NCBI GenBank assembly: GCA_037133495.1
Contig: JBAXOA010000067.1
Span: 1 to 24,643 of the forward strand
Source of the DNA: JAAFHB01 sp037133495
GTDB taxonomy: Bacteria; Bacteroidota; Bacteroidia; Bacteroidales; Prolixibacteraceae
Direction of reading: 5' to 3'
Length of the DNA stretch: 24,643 bases
Shown: piece by piece, positions 15,798 through 23,935 of the stretch
How the letters are laid out: each line of letters begins with the position of its first letter
How positions within the stretch are numbered: position 1 is the first letter of the stretch
Notes under the pieces: model-generated
The model's database searches: none
What the model saw: the letters and a program-made list of their open reading frames with translations, nothing else
What the model was told of the DNA's origin: nothing
Translations under genes and position numbers: made by a program

Positions 15798-16632
15798 ATG
15801 TCAGACTATCATAACCTGATTTACCAATTTTATCCAACACGAGGTTAATTTCGTTTTGCTGACTCATTTTGGTCCTGTTATAATCGTGATCAGGATTAGG
15901 TGAATTATATTTAATTTTCAGCTTTCTGCGTATTCTGAACCATGAGAAAAAAGTATCGGTCATACGGTCAAAGCGGCCGGTAATATTACGTCCTGCCATC
16001 AATTGCGCCATATAAATCCATCCCCATAAAGCTCCGCCAAGATGAGCAAAATTTCCTCCGGCATTGTCTCCTGAAAGGTTAATTACATAAAGTAAAACGG
16101 ATACAAAAGCAATCCATTTTATTTTCACCGGACCAATAAAAACCAAGTGAATCAAATGATTTGGCACATAAACGGCGATAGCGATTACGATTGCAATTAC
16201 CGATGCAGAAGCACCAAGAAGCTGACTGTCAGGAATTGCCTGACGAAAGACAGGAATAAAATTGTATGCCAGCATATATGCAAGCCCTCCTGCGAAACCG
16301 CCTATTAAATAAAGGCTCAGCAATTTTTGCTGACTATGATATTCCAAAAATATCTTACCAAACCAATAAAGCCAAAGAACATTAAAAAGAATATGCATCA
16401 ACTCAAAATGGAGAAACATATAGGTGAGAATAGTCCATGGCCGCGTGACCAAAACCTCAAAAGAGGCAGGCAAAGCCAGCCAGCTAAGCATCAATGAACC
16501 ATCGGATCCACTTAATTTATAGGCCACGAAAATAAGCCTTACCAGCACCCATATCGCTATATTGATATAAATCAGCTTCGTCAGATAGGTGCCATTCTTA
16601 AACGAAAGTTTTATCTCATCAATAATTCCCAT
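15754..16632 (-). CDS. Rhomboid family intramembrane serine protease (second of pair)
   Basis: 292 residues with six predicted membrane helices between about residues 18 and 210. The HxxxN motif is His80/Asn84 (HILFNVLWLYWFG). The catalytic serine is Ser142 in LLGASASV, where the common GASG is GASA. The catalytic histidine is His197 in NFAHLGGALWGW. The dyad is complete, so activity is expected. A basic cytoplasmic tail (RIRRKLKIKY, then an acidic-basic end NEINLVLDKIGKSGYDSL) follows. Only 4 bp separate it from the preceding rhomboid gene, so the two are very probably co-transcribed. Substrates of Bacteroidota rhomboids are not established. Confidence 0.93.
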   Translation of the reverse strand: MGIIDEIKLSFKNGTYLTKLIYINIAIWVLVRLIFVAYKLSGSDGSLMLSWLALPASFEVLVTRPWTILTYMFLHFELMHILFNVLWLYWFGKIFLEYHSQQKLLSLYLIGGFAGGLAYMLAYNFIPVFRQAIPDSQLLGASASVIAIVIAIAVYVPNHLIHLVFIGPVKIKWIAFVSVLLYVINLSGDNAGGNFAHLGGALWGWIYMAQLMAGRNITGRFDRMTDTFFSWFRIRRKLKIKYNSPNPDHDYNRTKMSQQNEINLVLDKIGKSGYDSLTFEEREILFKMGRKK

Positions 16633-16636
16633 CGGA

Positions 16637-17452
16637 TCAATAGAATTTGTTAGTGTGCTTACTCCAATACTTTAGCAAAATAAATCCGAAGAGCATACCT
16701 CCCAAATGCGCAAAGTGGGCTATATTACTGTTTGATTCCGTGATACCCAAATATAATTCAATAGCTCCATAGCCCATCACAAAATACTTTGCCTTGATCG
16801 GCACCGGAGGAAAGAGCAGCATCAATTCGGTGTTAGGGAACAAGTATCCAAAACCAAGCAATACACCAAATACCGCTCCTGATGCGCCTACCGTTGGTAT
16901 ATCAATTTTTTCCAGAAGAACACGCTGGACCAATTCCACAGACTGTTGAATGTAGGCTGGATTACTGGGAGCATCACCCCAGTTATTCACAAGATCTGCT
17001 ACCCAAGCAGCAGGATGGCCAAGATGCGCTTTGACAAAAGCAGCCAAAAGCTCTGGTGAAGGCGTATTAACAAAGGCAACAACACTCTTTTGAAGAGAAG
17101 ATATCTCGAGATAAGTAACAAAAGAGTGAAGTGCCGCAGCTCCTAATCCCGTCACAAAAAAATAGATTAAAAATCGCCGTGGACCCCAAACCATTTCAAG
17201 TACTTTACCGAACATATACAAGGCGAACATATTGAACAGCAAATGGAAAAAATCTCCATGCATAAACAAGTGGGTTACAAATTGATACGGCCTGAAATGT
17301 TCTGATCCCGGATAAAAAAGCCCAAGCTTTTCATTAAGATCAATTCCTGCACTTCGTAAAGCCCAGGTTGCAACCAACATGACAATATTGATTAATATTA
17401 GGTTTTTTACAACCGGAGGCATCGAAAAAGGGGATGACTGATATTGATTCAT
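16637..17452 (-). CDS. Rhomboid family intramembrane serine protease (first of pair)
   Basis: 271 residues. HxxxN is His70/Asn74 (HGDFFHLLFNMFALYMFGK). The catalytic serine is Ser191 in VGASGAVFGVLLGFGYLFPN and the histidine is His249 in FAHLGGMLFGF. The dyad is complete. Between the third helix and the serine helix there is a long polar insertion, about residues 115-185 (including TPSPELLAAF and WVADLVNNWGDAP), which the second rhomboid lacks. Such a loop may restrict or select substrates. It lies 54 bp after mutL with its own promoter-like element, and directly before the second rhomboid gene. The two proteins share only the core motifs, so this is an old duplication or an independent pair. 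Confidence 0.94.
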   Translation of the reverse strand: MNQYQSSPFSMPPVVKNLILINIVMLVATWALRSAGIDLNEKLGLFYPGSEHFRPYQFVTHLFMHGDFFHLLFNMFALYMFGKVLEMVWGPRRFLIYFFVTGLGAAALHSFVTYLEISSLQKSVVAFVNTPSPELLAAFVKAHLGHPAAWVADLVNNWGDAPSNPAYIQQSVELVQRVLLEKIDIPTVGASGAVFGVLLGFGYLFPNTELMLLFPPVPIKAKYFVMGYGAIELYLGITESNSNIAHFAHLGGMLFGFILLKYWSKHTNKFY

Positions 17453-17476
17453 CGTAAATAGTTCTTATTAACAGTG

Positions 17477-17484
17477 CAAAAATA
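17477..17484 (-). promoter_or_regulatory. Putative -7 promoter element for the rhomboid pair
   Basis: Minus strand TATTTTTG, an exact consensus match in the 54-bp gap after mutL. It predicts transcription from about 17470 with a short leader of about 18 nt. The -33 region would lie inside the mutL stop-codon area and is not convincing. Confidence 0.4.
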
Positions 17485-17506
17485 ACGAATCACACCGGAT
17501 AGTTGT

Positions 17507-19387
17507 TCACTTCAGAAATTTTTCAAAGTCAGCCAGTGAAATAATAGAAACAACGGTTTTCCCGGACGGGGAAAAATTGGGAGTGCGACAGGCAAAAAGT
17601 TGATTAAAGAGATCCGAAATCTCCTCTGGTTTTAATGAAACGCCGTAATTGATCGCCGATGACTGAGAAAGCAGCAATGCGAGATGCTCCTTAAGCTCTT
17701 CCTTAACATCCACAGGCCTGCGTTTAAAATCCCCGATTAGCTTTTCAACCAAATCCGTTGAGTTGAGATGACTTAATAACGCCGGCACTCCTTCAATAAA
17801 GAAATCATCCTCTTCAGTTTGAATAATTTCGAATCCCAGTGCCTTGAGTTCCTCGCTCAGAACAATCAGTACTTCTTTGTCGACTGCATTTAGTTCAAGT
17901 TTGGCAGGAAATAATTGTCGCTGACTGATTGCAAGATGATTGTCTATTATTTTTAAAAAATTCTCAAACAATATCCGTTCATGGGCGCGTCGCTGGTCAA
18001 TAACCATCAGACCTGATTTAACAGGGGTCAGGATGTACTTATTCTTAACCTGAAGAAAATTATGATTTTCACTTATTGCAATATCGTCATCCGTAAAGGA
18101 CTGCTGAACTGCACTTTGATCTAAATCATCCCAGCCATCAGCCGGAGAACCAATCTGTTGATCATTTTGTGCACCATCACGCTCAAAACCGGTATATAGT
18201 GTTTGCCAGTTATTTTGGTTCTGCTCTTTACGGTATGACGGCACTCCGGTATAATCGCGGTCGCTATGTCGTTCTTGTTCAAACGGATTAAAATTACGGT
18301 TGATCTTAATTTCAGGTTCCGGAAATATTGTACCCGGAGCCAGACCAATCGGAATATCAATCGAGCCATTCTGATCAAAATCAATCGATGGCATAAGATT
18401 AAATTTCCCCATTGCTTCGCGCAATGCAGCATGGATCATATGCCATGCGGTGCGTTCATCTTCAAATTTTATTTCCGTTTTTGTCGGATGAATATTGATG
18501 TCAATAGTTGACGGATCAACTTCGAAGTAGAGGAAATAGGAAGGAAATGTGTCGGGTGGAAGGATTCGGTCGTAAGCCTGTTGAACGGCCCGGTTAAAAA
18601 ACGGATGCTTCATAAATCGGCCGTTGACGAAAAAAAATTGTTCTCCCAGCGCCTTCTTCGCATATTTAGGCTGGCCTATGAATCCTGAAATATTGATCAC
18701 CGAAGTGGCAGTATCAACAGGAATCAGATTTTGGTTAATATTTCTGCTAAACAATGAAACAATTCGTTTTCTTACATTTTCTGACGGAAGGTTATAGATA
18801 ACCGAATTATTATGAAAAAGGGAAATCTCCAATTCAGGATTCGCAAGTGCAATTCGCTGAACTTCAGTTATAATATACTTTAACTCAGAACTATTAGATT
18901 TCAAAAACTTACGTCGTGCCGGAATATTAAAAAAGATATTTTTCACCAGAAAATTCGAACCTTCCGGGCAGTTATCGGCCTCTTGTTTTTGGATGGCAGA
19001 TCCCAGAATATGCAGATAGGTTCCCAGTTCTGCTCCGTGTGGCCGGGTACGAAGCTCAACGTCGGCAACACCAGCTATCGAGGCAAGCGCTTCACCCCTG
19101 AAACCCATAGTTCTGATGGCAAAAAGGTCATTTGCTTCGCGTATTTTGGAGGTAGCATGCCGCTCGAAGGACATTCTGGCATCGGTAGGCGACATACCTT
19201 TTCCGTTATCGATGACCTGAATCAGCGTTCGGCCTGCATCTTTAACGTTAATGGTTACAGTTGTAGCGCCCGCATCAATTGCATTTTCAACAAGTTCTTT
19301 CACTACTGAAGCGGGTCTTTGAATGACCTCGCCTGCGGCAATCTGATTAGCGACTGAATCTGGTAGAAGTTGGATAATATCCGGCAC
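17507..19387 (-). CDS. mutL: DNA mismatch repair protein MutL
   Basis: 626 residues. The N-terminal GHKL ATPase is complete: ELVENAIDAG (31-40, catalytic Glu34), DNGKGM (60-65), HATSKI (77-82) and TMGFRGEAL (93-101). The transducer half ends with the NIHPTKTEIKF lid region (298-308). A disordered linker (about 335-440) leads to the dimerisation domain. The C-terminal endonuclease motifs of MutH-less bacteria are altered: DQRRAHERILFE (464-475) instead of DQHA(x2)E(x4)E, SQSSAI instead of ACHAAI, and SPSGKT (606-611) instead of CPHGRP. The start is GTG at 19387, fixed by the conserved PDIIQLLPDSVANQIAAGEV opening; the codon upstream is ATA. A TATATTTG promoter element lies 27 bp upstream. It heads the rhomboid-EEP run. 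Confidence 0.96.
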   Translation of the reverse strand: MPDIIQLLPDSVANQIAAGEVIQRPASVVKELVENAIDAGATTVTINVKDAGRTLIQVIDNGKGMSPTDARMSFERHATSKIREANDLFAIRTMGFRGEALASIAGVADVELRTRPHGAELGTYLHILGSAIQKQEADNCPEGSNFLVKNIFFNIPARRKFLKSNSSELKYIITEVQRIALANPELEISLFHNNSVIYNLPSENVRKRIVSLFSRNINQNLIPVDTATSVINISGFIGQPKYAKKALGEQFFFVNGRFMKHPFFNRAVQQAYDRILPPDTFPSYFLYFEVDPSTIDINIHPTKTEIKFEDERTAWHMIHAALREAMGKFNLMPSIDFDQNGSIDIPIGLAPGTIFPEPEIKINRNFNPFEQERHSDRDYTGVPSYRKEQNQNNWQTLYTGFERDGAQNDQQIGSPADGWDDLDQSAVQQSFTDDDIAISENHNFLQVKNKYILTPVKSGLMVIDQRRAHERILFENFLKIIDNHLAISQRQLFPAKLELNAVDKEVLIVLSEELKALGFEIIQTEEDDFFIEGVPALLSHLNSTDLVEKLIGDFKRRPVDVKEELKEHLALLLSQSSAINYGVSLKPEEISDLFNQLFACRTPNFSPSGKTVVSIISLADFEKFLK

Positions 19388-19751
19388 TATGAATTTCTTA
19401 ATTGATATGGGTACAAATATAACACCTATTTCATTTCAGGTAACCACTTACCGCCCTCAAAATACCTTTTTTTACGATCTCCGCGAGCTGCTGATCAAAA
19501 TTCACGTCCCAAAGAATACGCCTTTCAAATATGGATTTTATTATTTGCTGCATCATTGTGAAGATAATAAAAAAATGCGTGATACTACACTGTTTTGTTC
19601 ATGTTTTGAAACTATCAGAGAAACAAACCAAAGTGATATAGCTACTTTACGTCTTACCAAACGTGTTTCAGAATCAATAAATTGTCATAAAACTTAATAT
19701 TTATTCATTTAATTATCGTAACTTCAGCTAAAGAGAATAAACCACCTAAAT
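19388..19751. other. Intergenic region between divergent mutL and comM; possible gene remnant
   Basis: 364 bp. It holds the mutL promoter (19414-19421) and, for comM, only an imperfect TAACTTCA at 19719-19726. A minus-strand ORF of 41 codons (19556-19431, ATG start) encodes a peptide containing FERRILWDVNFDQ, reminiscent of the L-F/L-W-D-V-D-F motif of small DUF6922-type proteins, but it stops early. A plus-strand frame of 102 codons (19389-19697) overlaps the mutL promoter and resembles nothing I know. I regard neither as a proven gene. Confidence 0.4.
19414..19421 (-). promoter_or_regulatory. Putative -7 promoter element for mutL
   Basis: Minus strand TATATTTG, an exact TAnnTTTG match. It predicts transcription from about 19407, about 20 nt before the GTG start of mutL. 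No clear -33 TTTG is visible. Confidence 0.5.
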
Positions 19752-21287
19752 ATGCTTGTAAAAACTTATGGCAGTGCAGTTCATGGGATTGATGCCACAA
19801 CAATTACAATTGAAACAGATATCTCGCGTGGCATCCGTTTCAATCTTGTCGGATTGCCGGACAGCGCTGTAAAAGAGAGTCAGCAGCGTATTGACGCGGC
19901 TTTGCGCTTTATAGATCTTAAACTTCCGGGAAAAAAAATTGTCATCAATATGGCTCCGGCCGATATACGAAAAGAGGGTTCGGCTTATGATCTCCCCATA
20001 GCGATTGGCATTTTAGCTGCTTCTGAACAAATGTTGGCCCCTGAATTAAGCAAATATATGATGATGGGAGAGCTGTCGCTCGATGGTGGATTACAGCCCG
20101 TCAAAGGAGTGCTTTCAATCGCCGTCAGGGCGCGGGAGGAGGGTTTTGAAGGGTTTATCGTTCCAAAACAGAATGCCCGCGAGGCAGCCGTAGTCGATAA
20201 GCTTAAAATCTTTGGAGCTGAAAGTCTTAAAGAAGTAATCGATTTCTTGTCAGGCCGGGTCGGAATCGAGCAAACCATAATCGATACCCGCGAAGAGTTC
20301 AAGGCCAGAATTTCTAATTACGATCTCGATTTTACAGATGTGAAAGGGCAGGAAAACGTGAAACGGGCTCTTGAAATCGCCGCTGCCGGAGGACATAATC
20401 TGATCATGATTGGCCCACCAGGTGCTGGTAAGACGATGTTAGCCAAAAGAATACCTACAATTTTGCCACCTTTCACGCTTAAAGAGGCTCTCGAAACGAC
20501 CAAGATCCATTCAGTGGCAGGAAAAATAGACCGCGAGACATCATTAATGACACTCCGCCCCTTTCGAAGTCCACATCACACTATTTCTGATGTCGCACTG
20601 GTCGGAGGTGGTACTTATCCCCAGCCGGGTGAAATTTCGATGGCTCATAACGGTGTTTTATTCCTCGATGAGTTGCCCGAATTTAAGCGTACTGTTCTTG
20701 AAGTATTACGACAACCTCTTGAAGATCGAATGATTACAATATCACGTGCAAAATTTTCAGTTGAATACCCGGCTTCTTTTATGCTCGTGGCTTCGATGAA
20801 CCCCTGTCCATGCGGATTCTACAACCACCCTACCAAACAATGCGTTTGCGGGCCTGGAATGGTACAGAAATATCTCAGCCGTATCTCCGGTCCATTACTC
20901 GATCGAATTGACATCCATCTTGAAGTTGTGCCTGTTCCTTTTAACGAACTCACAGATTTAAAACCCGGTGAGAAAAGCGAAATTGTTCGCCAAAGAGTGA
21001 GCCGCTCGCGCGAGATTCAGCGTGAAAGATTCCATGATACAGAAATATATTGCAATGCCCAAATGACCACCAAAATGCTCAATAAATACTGTATTCCAGA
21101 CCTTGCAGGGCATCAGCTTTTAAAAAACGCAATGGAAAAATTAGGTTTGTCTGCCAGGGCATACGATCGTATTTTAAAAGTATCCAGAACAATCGCCGAT
21201 CTCGAAGGATCTGAATCTATTCAGGCTGATCACCTGGGCGAAGCAATCCAGTACAGGAGCCTTGACCGCGAAGGATGGGGAGCATAA
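19752..21287 (+). CDS. comM: ComM/YifB family Mg-chelatase-like AAA+ ATPase
   Basis: 511 residues, standard length. ComM is a hexameric helicase that drives branch migration when imported single-stranded DNA recombines in natural transformation; YifB is the same family in organisms where that has not been tested. The N-terminal Lon-protease-like fold domain (1-170) has GIRFNLVGLPDSAVKES (27-43) and DIRKEGSAYDLPIAIG (71-86). AAA+ motifs: Walker A GPPGAGKT (221-228), Walker B LFLDELPE (303-310), and sensor/arginine region LLDRIDIHLE (382-391). A four-cysteine cluster, PCPCG and CVCG (Cys352, 354, 364, 366), lies in between, as is usual for the family. The C-terminal helical Mg-chelatase domain ends QYRSLDREGWGA. 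It is divergent from mutL. A small AGAAAT-TTCG-ATTTCT hairpin follows the stop codon without a T-run. Confidence 0.94.
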   Translation: MLVKTYGSAVHGIDATTITIETDISRGIRFNLVGLPDSAVKESQQRIDAALRFIDLKLPGKKIVINMAPADIRKEGSAYDLPIAIGILAASEQMLAPELSKYMMMGELSLDGGLQPVKGVLSIAVRAREEGFEGFIVPKQNAREAAVVDKLKIFGAESLKEVIDFLSGRVGIEQTIIDTREEFKARISNYDLDFTDVKGQENVKRALEIAAAGGHNLIMIGPPGAGKTMLAKRIPTILPPFTLKEALETTKIHSVAGKIDRETSLMTLRPFRSPHHTISDVALVGGGTYPQPGEISMAHNGVLFLDELPEFKRTVLEVLRQPLEDRMITISRAKFSVEYPASFMLVASMNPCPCGFYNHPTKQCVCGPGMVQKYLSRISGPLLDRIDIHLEVVPVPFNELTDLKPGEKSEIVRQRVSRSREIQRERFHDTEIYCNAQMTTKMLNKYCIPDLAGHQLLKNAMEKLGLSARAYDRILKVSRTIADLEGSESIQADHLGEAIQYRSLDREGWGA

Positions 21288-21365
21288 GAAATTTCGATTT
21301 CTGCACCTAATACTAAAAAAAAATAACTTCCTTTGGTTGATTATTAAATCACAAAATCAATTGTT

Positions 21366-22040
21366 ATGTCAGATAAATTTTCGGATCCTATCGGACGGCT
21401 TATGGGTTTGCGATATAAGTCCCATCCCTGGCACGGAGTTCATATCGGTGATCATGTGCCGGAAAAATTAACGGCGTTCATTGAAGTTGTACCAACTGAT
21501 ACAGTGAAATATGAGGTTGATAAAGATACCGGGTACCTGAAAATAGACCGCCCCCAGCAATTTTCCAATGTTGTTCCTGCTCTGTATGGATTCATTCCGC
21601 AAACCTATTGCGGGAAGAAAGTGGGGAAATTCTGCATGGATAAAACAGGCATGAAAGGGGTTAAGGGAGATGGGGATCCACTTGATATTGTTGTCCTCAC
21701 TGAAAAATCAATTCACCATGGTGATATCCTTGTAACTGCGCGTCCGATTGGCGGATTCAGAATGATCGACGGGAATGAGGCTGACGATAAAATTATCGCG
21801 GTTCTTAACAACGACTTTGTCTATGGCAAATTCACTGAGCTGGCAGATGTTCCTGAAACAATTATTACCCGACTACGTCATTACTTTCTTACCTATAAAG
21901 ATCTGCCAGGAGAAGAGAAGAATTCAATAATAACTCATGTTTACGATCGTCTCGAAGCTTACGAAGTGATTCAATGCTCGATTGGTGATTACCATACAAG
22001 ATTCGAAAACCTGGGGAAGATGCTTATCCTTGATGATTAA
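21366..22040 (+). CDS. ppa: Inorganic pyrophosphatase (family I)
   Basis: 224 residues, slightly longer than the E. coli enzyme (about 176) because of N- and C-terminal extensions. It hydrolyses pyrophosphate released by polymerases and synthetases. Metal-site motifs: KYEVDKDTGYLKIDR (48-62), YGFIPQTYCG (74-83) and the family signature GDGDPLD (101-107) with its three acidic residues. DDKIIAV (140-146) follows, then the helix near PETIITRLRHYFLTYKDL. Cytoplasmic, with no signal. It begins 78 bp after comM and precedes the MFS gene by 63 bp in the same direction; I see no exact promoter element in either gap, so the three genes may share transcripts. Confidence 0.94.
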   Translation: MSDKFSDPIGRLMGLRYKSHPWHGVHIGDHVPEKLTAFIEVVPTDTVKYEVDKDTGYLKIDRPQQFSNVVPALYGFIPQTYCGKKVGKFCMDKTGMKGVKGDGDPLDIVVLTEKSIHHGDILVTARPIGGFRMIDGNEADDKIIAVLNNDFVYGKFTELADVPETIITRLRHYFLTYKDLPGEEKNSIITHVYDRLEAYEVIQCSIGDYHTRFENLGKMLILDD

Positions 22041-22103
22041 GTAAATAACAGAAAAAACTGAAAATTATTATTTTAAAAAAATCAAACTGAATTAATCAAG
22101 GAT

Positions 22104-23351
22104 ATGGGGATCAGGTTTCGGCTTACTTTAATGAATTTTCTGCAGTTTTTTGTTTGGGGAGCCTGGCTGATTACCATTGGCACCTATTGTTTTAATGCTA
22201 AAGGCTGGACAGGAGAACAATTTGGAGCAATTTTTTCGACTCTTGCCATTGCTTCAGTTTTTATGCCGGCAATAACCGGAATCATTGCCGACAAGTGGAT
22301 AAATACTGAAAAATTATATGGTGTTCTTCACATCTGTTATGGATTGGTTTTGTTTTTTGTCCCTCAGGTAAACGACCCTAAGACCCTTTATTATGTCATT
22401 TTATTGGCAATGATTTTTTATATGCCAACAATATCATTGTCGAATTCCATTTCGTATTCTATCCTGAAAAACAATCATCATGATGTGGTTAAAGTTTTTC
22501 CTCCCATACGTGTTTGGGGAACTATCGGGTTTATTGCAGCTATGTGGATTACAAATCTTACAGGAAGCAAAGCCAATGCCAATCAGTTTTTGATTGGCGC
22601 AGTGGCTGCAGTAGCTCTTGGTATTTATTCATTTACACTGCCTGCTTGTCCGCCTCAGAAATCAATATCTAAAGACTCGTCCATTATTGAGATTTTAGGT
22701 TTAAATGCTTTTAAACTATTTGCCAATTACAAGATGGCGCTATTTTTTATTTTCGCGATGTTTCTGGGTGCCGCATTGCAATTGACAAATATGTATGGGG
22801 ATTCATATCTCGATGATTTTAAGCATTTTCCACAATATGCAGATTCATTCGTTGTGAAATATTCAACAATAATAATGTCAATTTCGCAAATTTCTGAAAC
22901 ATTGTTTATTTTGGCAATTCCGTTTTTTCTAAAACGTTTTGGCATCAAACTGGTCATCCTATTTTCCATGATAGCCTGGGTATTGCGCTTCGGATTATTT
23001 TCATTTGGGAACCCATCTGAAGGATTGTGGATGATTATTCTTTCCTGTATAGTATATGGGATAGCTTTCGATTTCTTCAACATCTCAGGTTCTTTGTTTG
23101 TTGAAACCACGACCGATTCCAAAATCAGGTCCAGCGCGCAGGGCTTGTTTATGATGATGACGAATGGATTTGGAGCTTTTTTCGGAAGTAAAATCAGCGG
23201 ATATGTAATAGATAAATATTATACCCATTCCCAAGTGAAGGACTGGCACGGTATCTGGCTTGCTTTCGCCGGCTATGCTCTGGTGTTGGTAATTATCTTC
23301 CCGTTAGTGTTCAGACATAAGCACGACCGAAAAGCAATAAAAATGGTTTAG
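22104..23351 (+). CDS. MFS transporter, nucleoside:H+ symporter (NupG/XapB) family
   Basis: 415 residues with about twelve hydrophobic segments, an inner-membrane carrier. The opening FRLTLMNFLQFFVWGAWLIT with the following GTYCFNAKGWTGEQFGAIFSTLAIAS is characteristic of the nucleoside:H+ symporter family (NupG, XapB). So are NSISYSILKN (114-123) and PPIRVWGTIGFIAAMWI (133-149). In the second half, ETTTDSKIRSSAQGLFMMMTNGFGAFFGS fits the conserved loop and helix near residue 335. The likely role is proton-driven nucleoside uptake. Its placement near pyrophosphatase, folA and thyA is suggestive of nucleotide supply but not proof. It ends 50 bp from convergent folA with no hairpin terminator in the gap. 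Confidence 0.88.
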   Translation: MGIRFRLTLMNFLQFFVWGAWLITIGTYCFNAKGWTGEQFGAIFSTLAIASVFMPAITGIIADKWINTEKLYGVLHICYGLVLFFVPQVNDPKTLYYVILLAMIFYMPTISLSNSISYSILKNNHHDVVKVFPPIRVWGTIGFIAAMWITNLTGSKANANQFLIGAVAAVALGIYSFTLPACPPQKSISKDSSIIEILGLNAFKLFANYKMALFFIFAMFLGAALQLTNMYGDSYLDDFKHFPQYADSFVVKYSTIIMSISQISETLFILAIPFFLKRFGIKLVILFSMIAWVLRFGLFSFGNPSEGLWMIILSCIVYGIAFDFFNISGSLFVETTTDSKIRSSAQGLFMMMTNGFGAFFGSKISGYVIDKYYTHSQVKDWHGIWLAFAGYALVLVIIFPLVFRHKHDRKAIKMV

Positions 23352-23401
23352 GCGGATGCAGCCAGTAACAAAGTAACATTTATGCCTTAAATTTTCTGAT
23401 T

Positions 23402-23896
23402 TCAAATTCTCACCAAATCAATATTTGAATAGCTGAAATTATTCTTTTCGTCAAATAATGTTACACGCGACAACTCTTTCCATTCTTTAAAATTAATCTC
23501 CGGAAAAAACGTATCCGCTTCAAATTCTTTATGTGCCATTGTGAGATAAAGCTTACCCGCGATGGGATAGAACTGACGATAGATCATTCCACCTCCAATC
23601 ACAAAGGCCAACTGTTCATTACGCACTGTTTCAACTGCCTCAATAATGGAATAAACTGTCTCACATCCTTCAAATGTTTCGCCCGGGATGTCGGTAATTA
23701 CAATATTCCGACGATTGGGAAGTGGTCCGTTTGGAAGTGAAAAAAGTGTCCTTTTACCCATTATGACCGCGTGTCCGGAAGTAATTTTCTTAAATCTTTT
23801 TAAATCGTTGGGGAGATGAAAGAGCAGGTCGTTGTTCTTGCCGATAGCGAAATTGTCAGCAATTGCGACTATAATAGCAATATTTGGGTAAATCAT
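23402..23896 (-). CDS. folA: Dihydrofolate reductase
   Basis: 164 residues, normal chromosomal size. It reduces dihydrofolate to tetrahydrofolate with NADPH, renewing the cofactor oxidised by thymidylate synthase. Motifs: AIIVAIADNFAIGKNNDLLFHLPNDLKRFK at 7-36, with the catalytic acid Asp31 and LFHLP in place of the common LPWHLP; VIMGKRTLFSLP (44-55); PNRRNIVITD (60-69); and the NADPH loop IGGGMIYRQF (near 98-108). It starts 39 bp after the thyA stop in the same direction, the common thyA-folA pair. The gap contains TAACTTTA, one base from the -7 consensus, so an internal promoter is possible. Confidence 0.94.
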   Translation of the reverse strand: MIYPNIAIIVAIADNFAIGKNNDLLFHLPNDLKRFKKITSGHAVIMGKRTLFSLPNGPLPNRRNIVITDIPGETFEGCETVYSIIEAVETVRNEQLAFVIGGGMIYRQFYPIAGKLYLTMAHKEFEADTFFPEINFKEWKELSRVTLFDEKNNFSYSNIDLVRI

Positions 23897-23935
23897 AACA
23901 ATAAAGTTAAATTAATCAATAAATGTCAGGAGCAG

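Noticed and set aside
19389..19697. Plus-strand ORF of 102 codons in the mutL-comM spacer
   Set aside because: It begins 2 bp from the mutL start, covers the mutL promoter element, has no recognisable domain, signal or ribosome-binding context, and competes with a more suggestive minus-strand frame. I treat it as chance.
21287..21302. AGAAAT-TTCG-ATTTCT hairpin after comM as a terminator
   Set aside because: Only a 6-bp AT-rich stem and no T-run follows; too weak to call.
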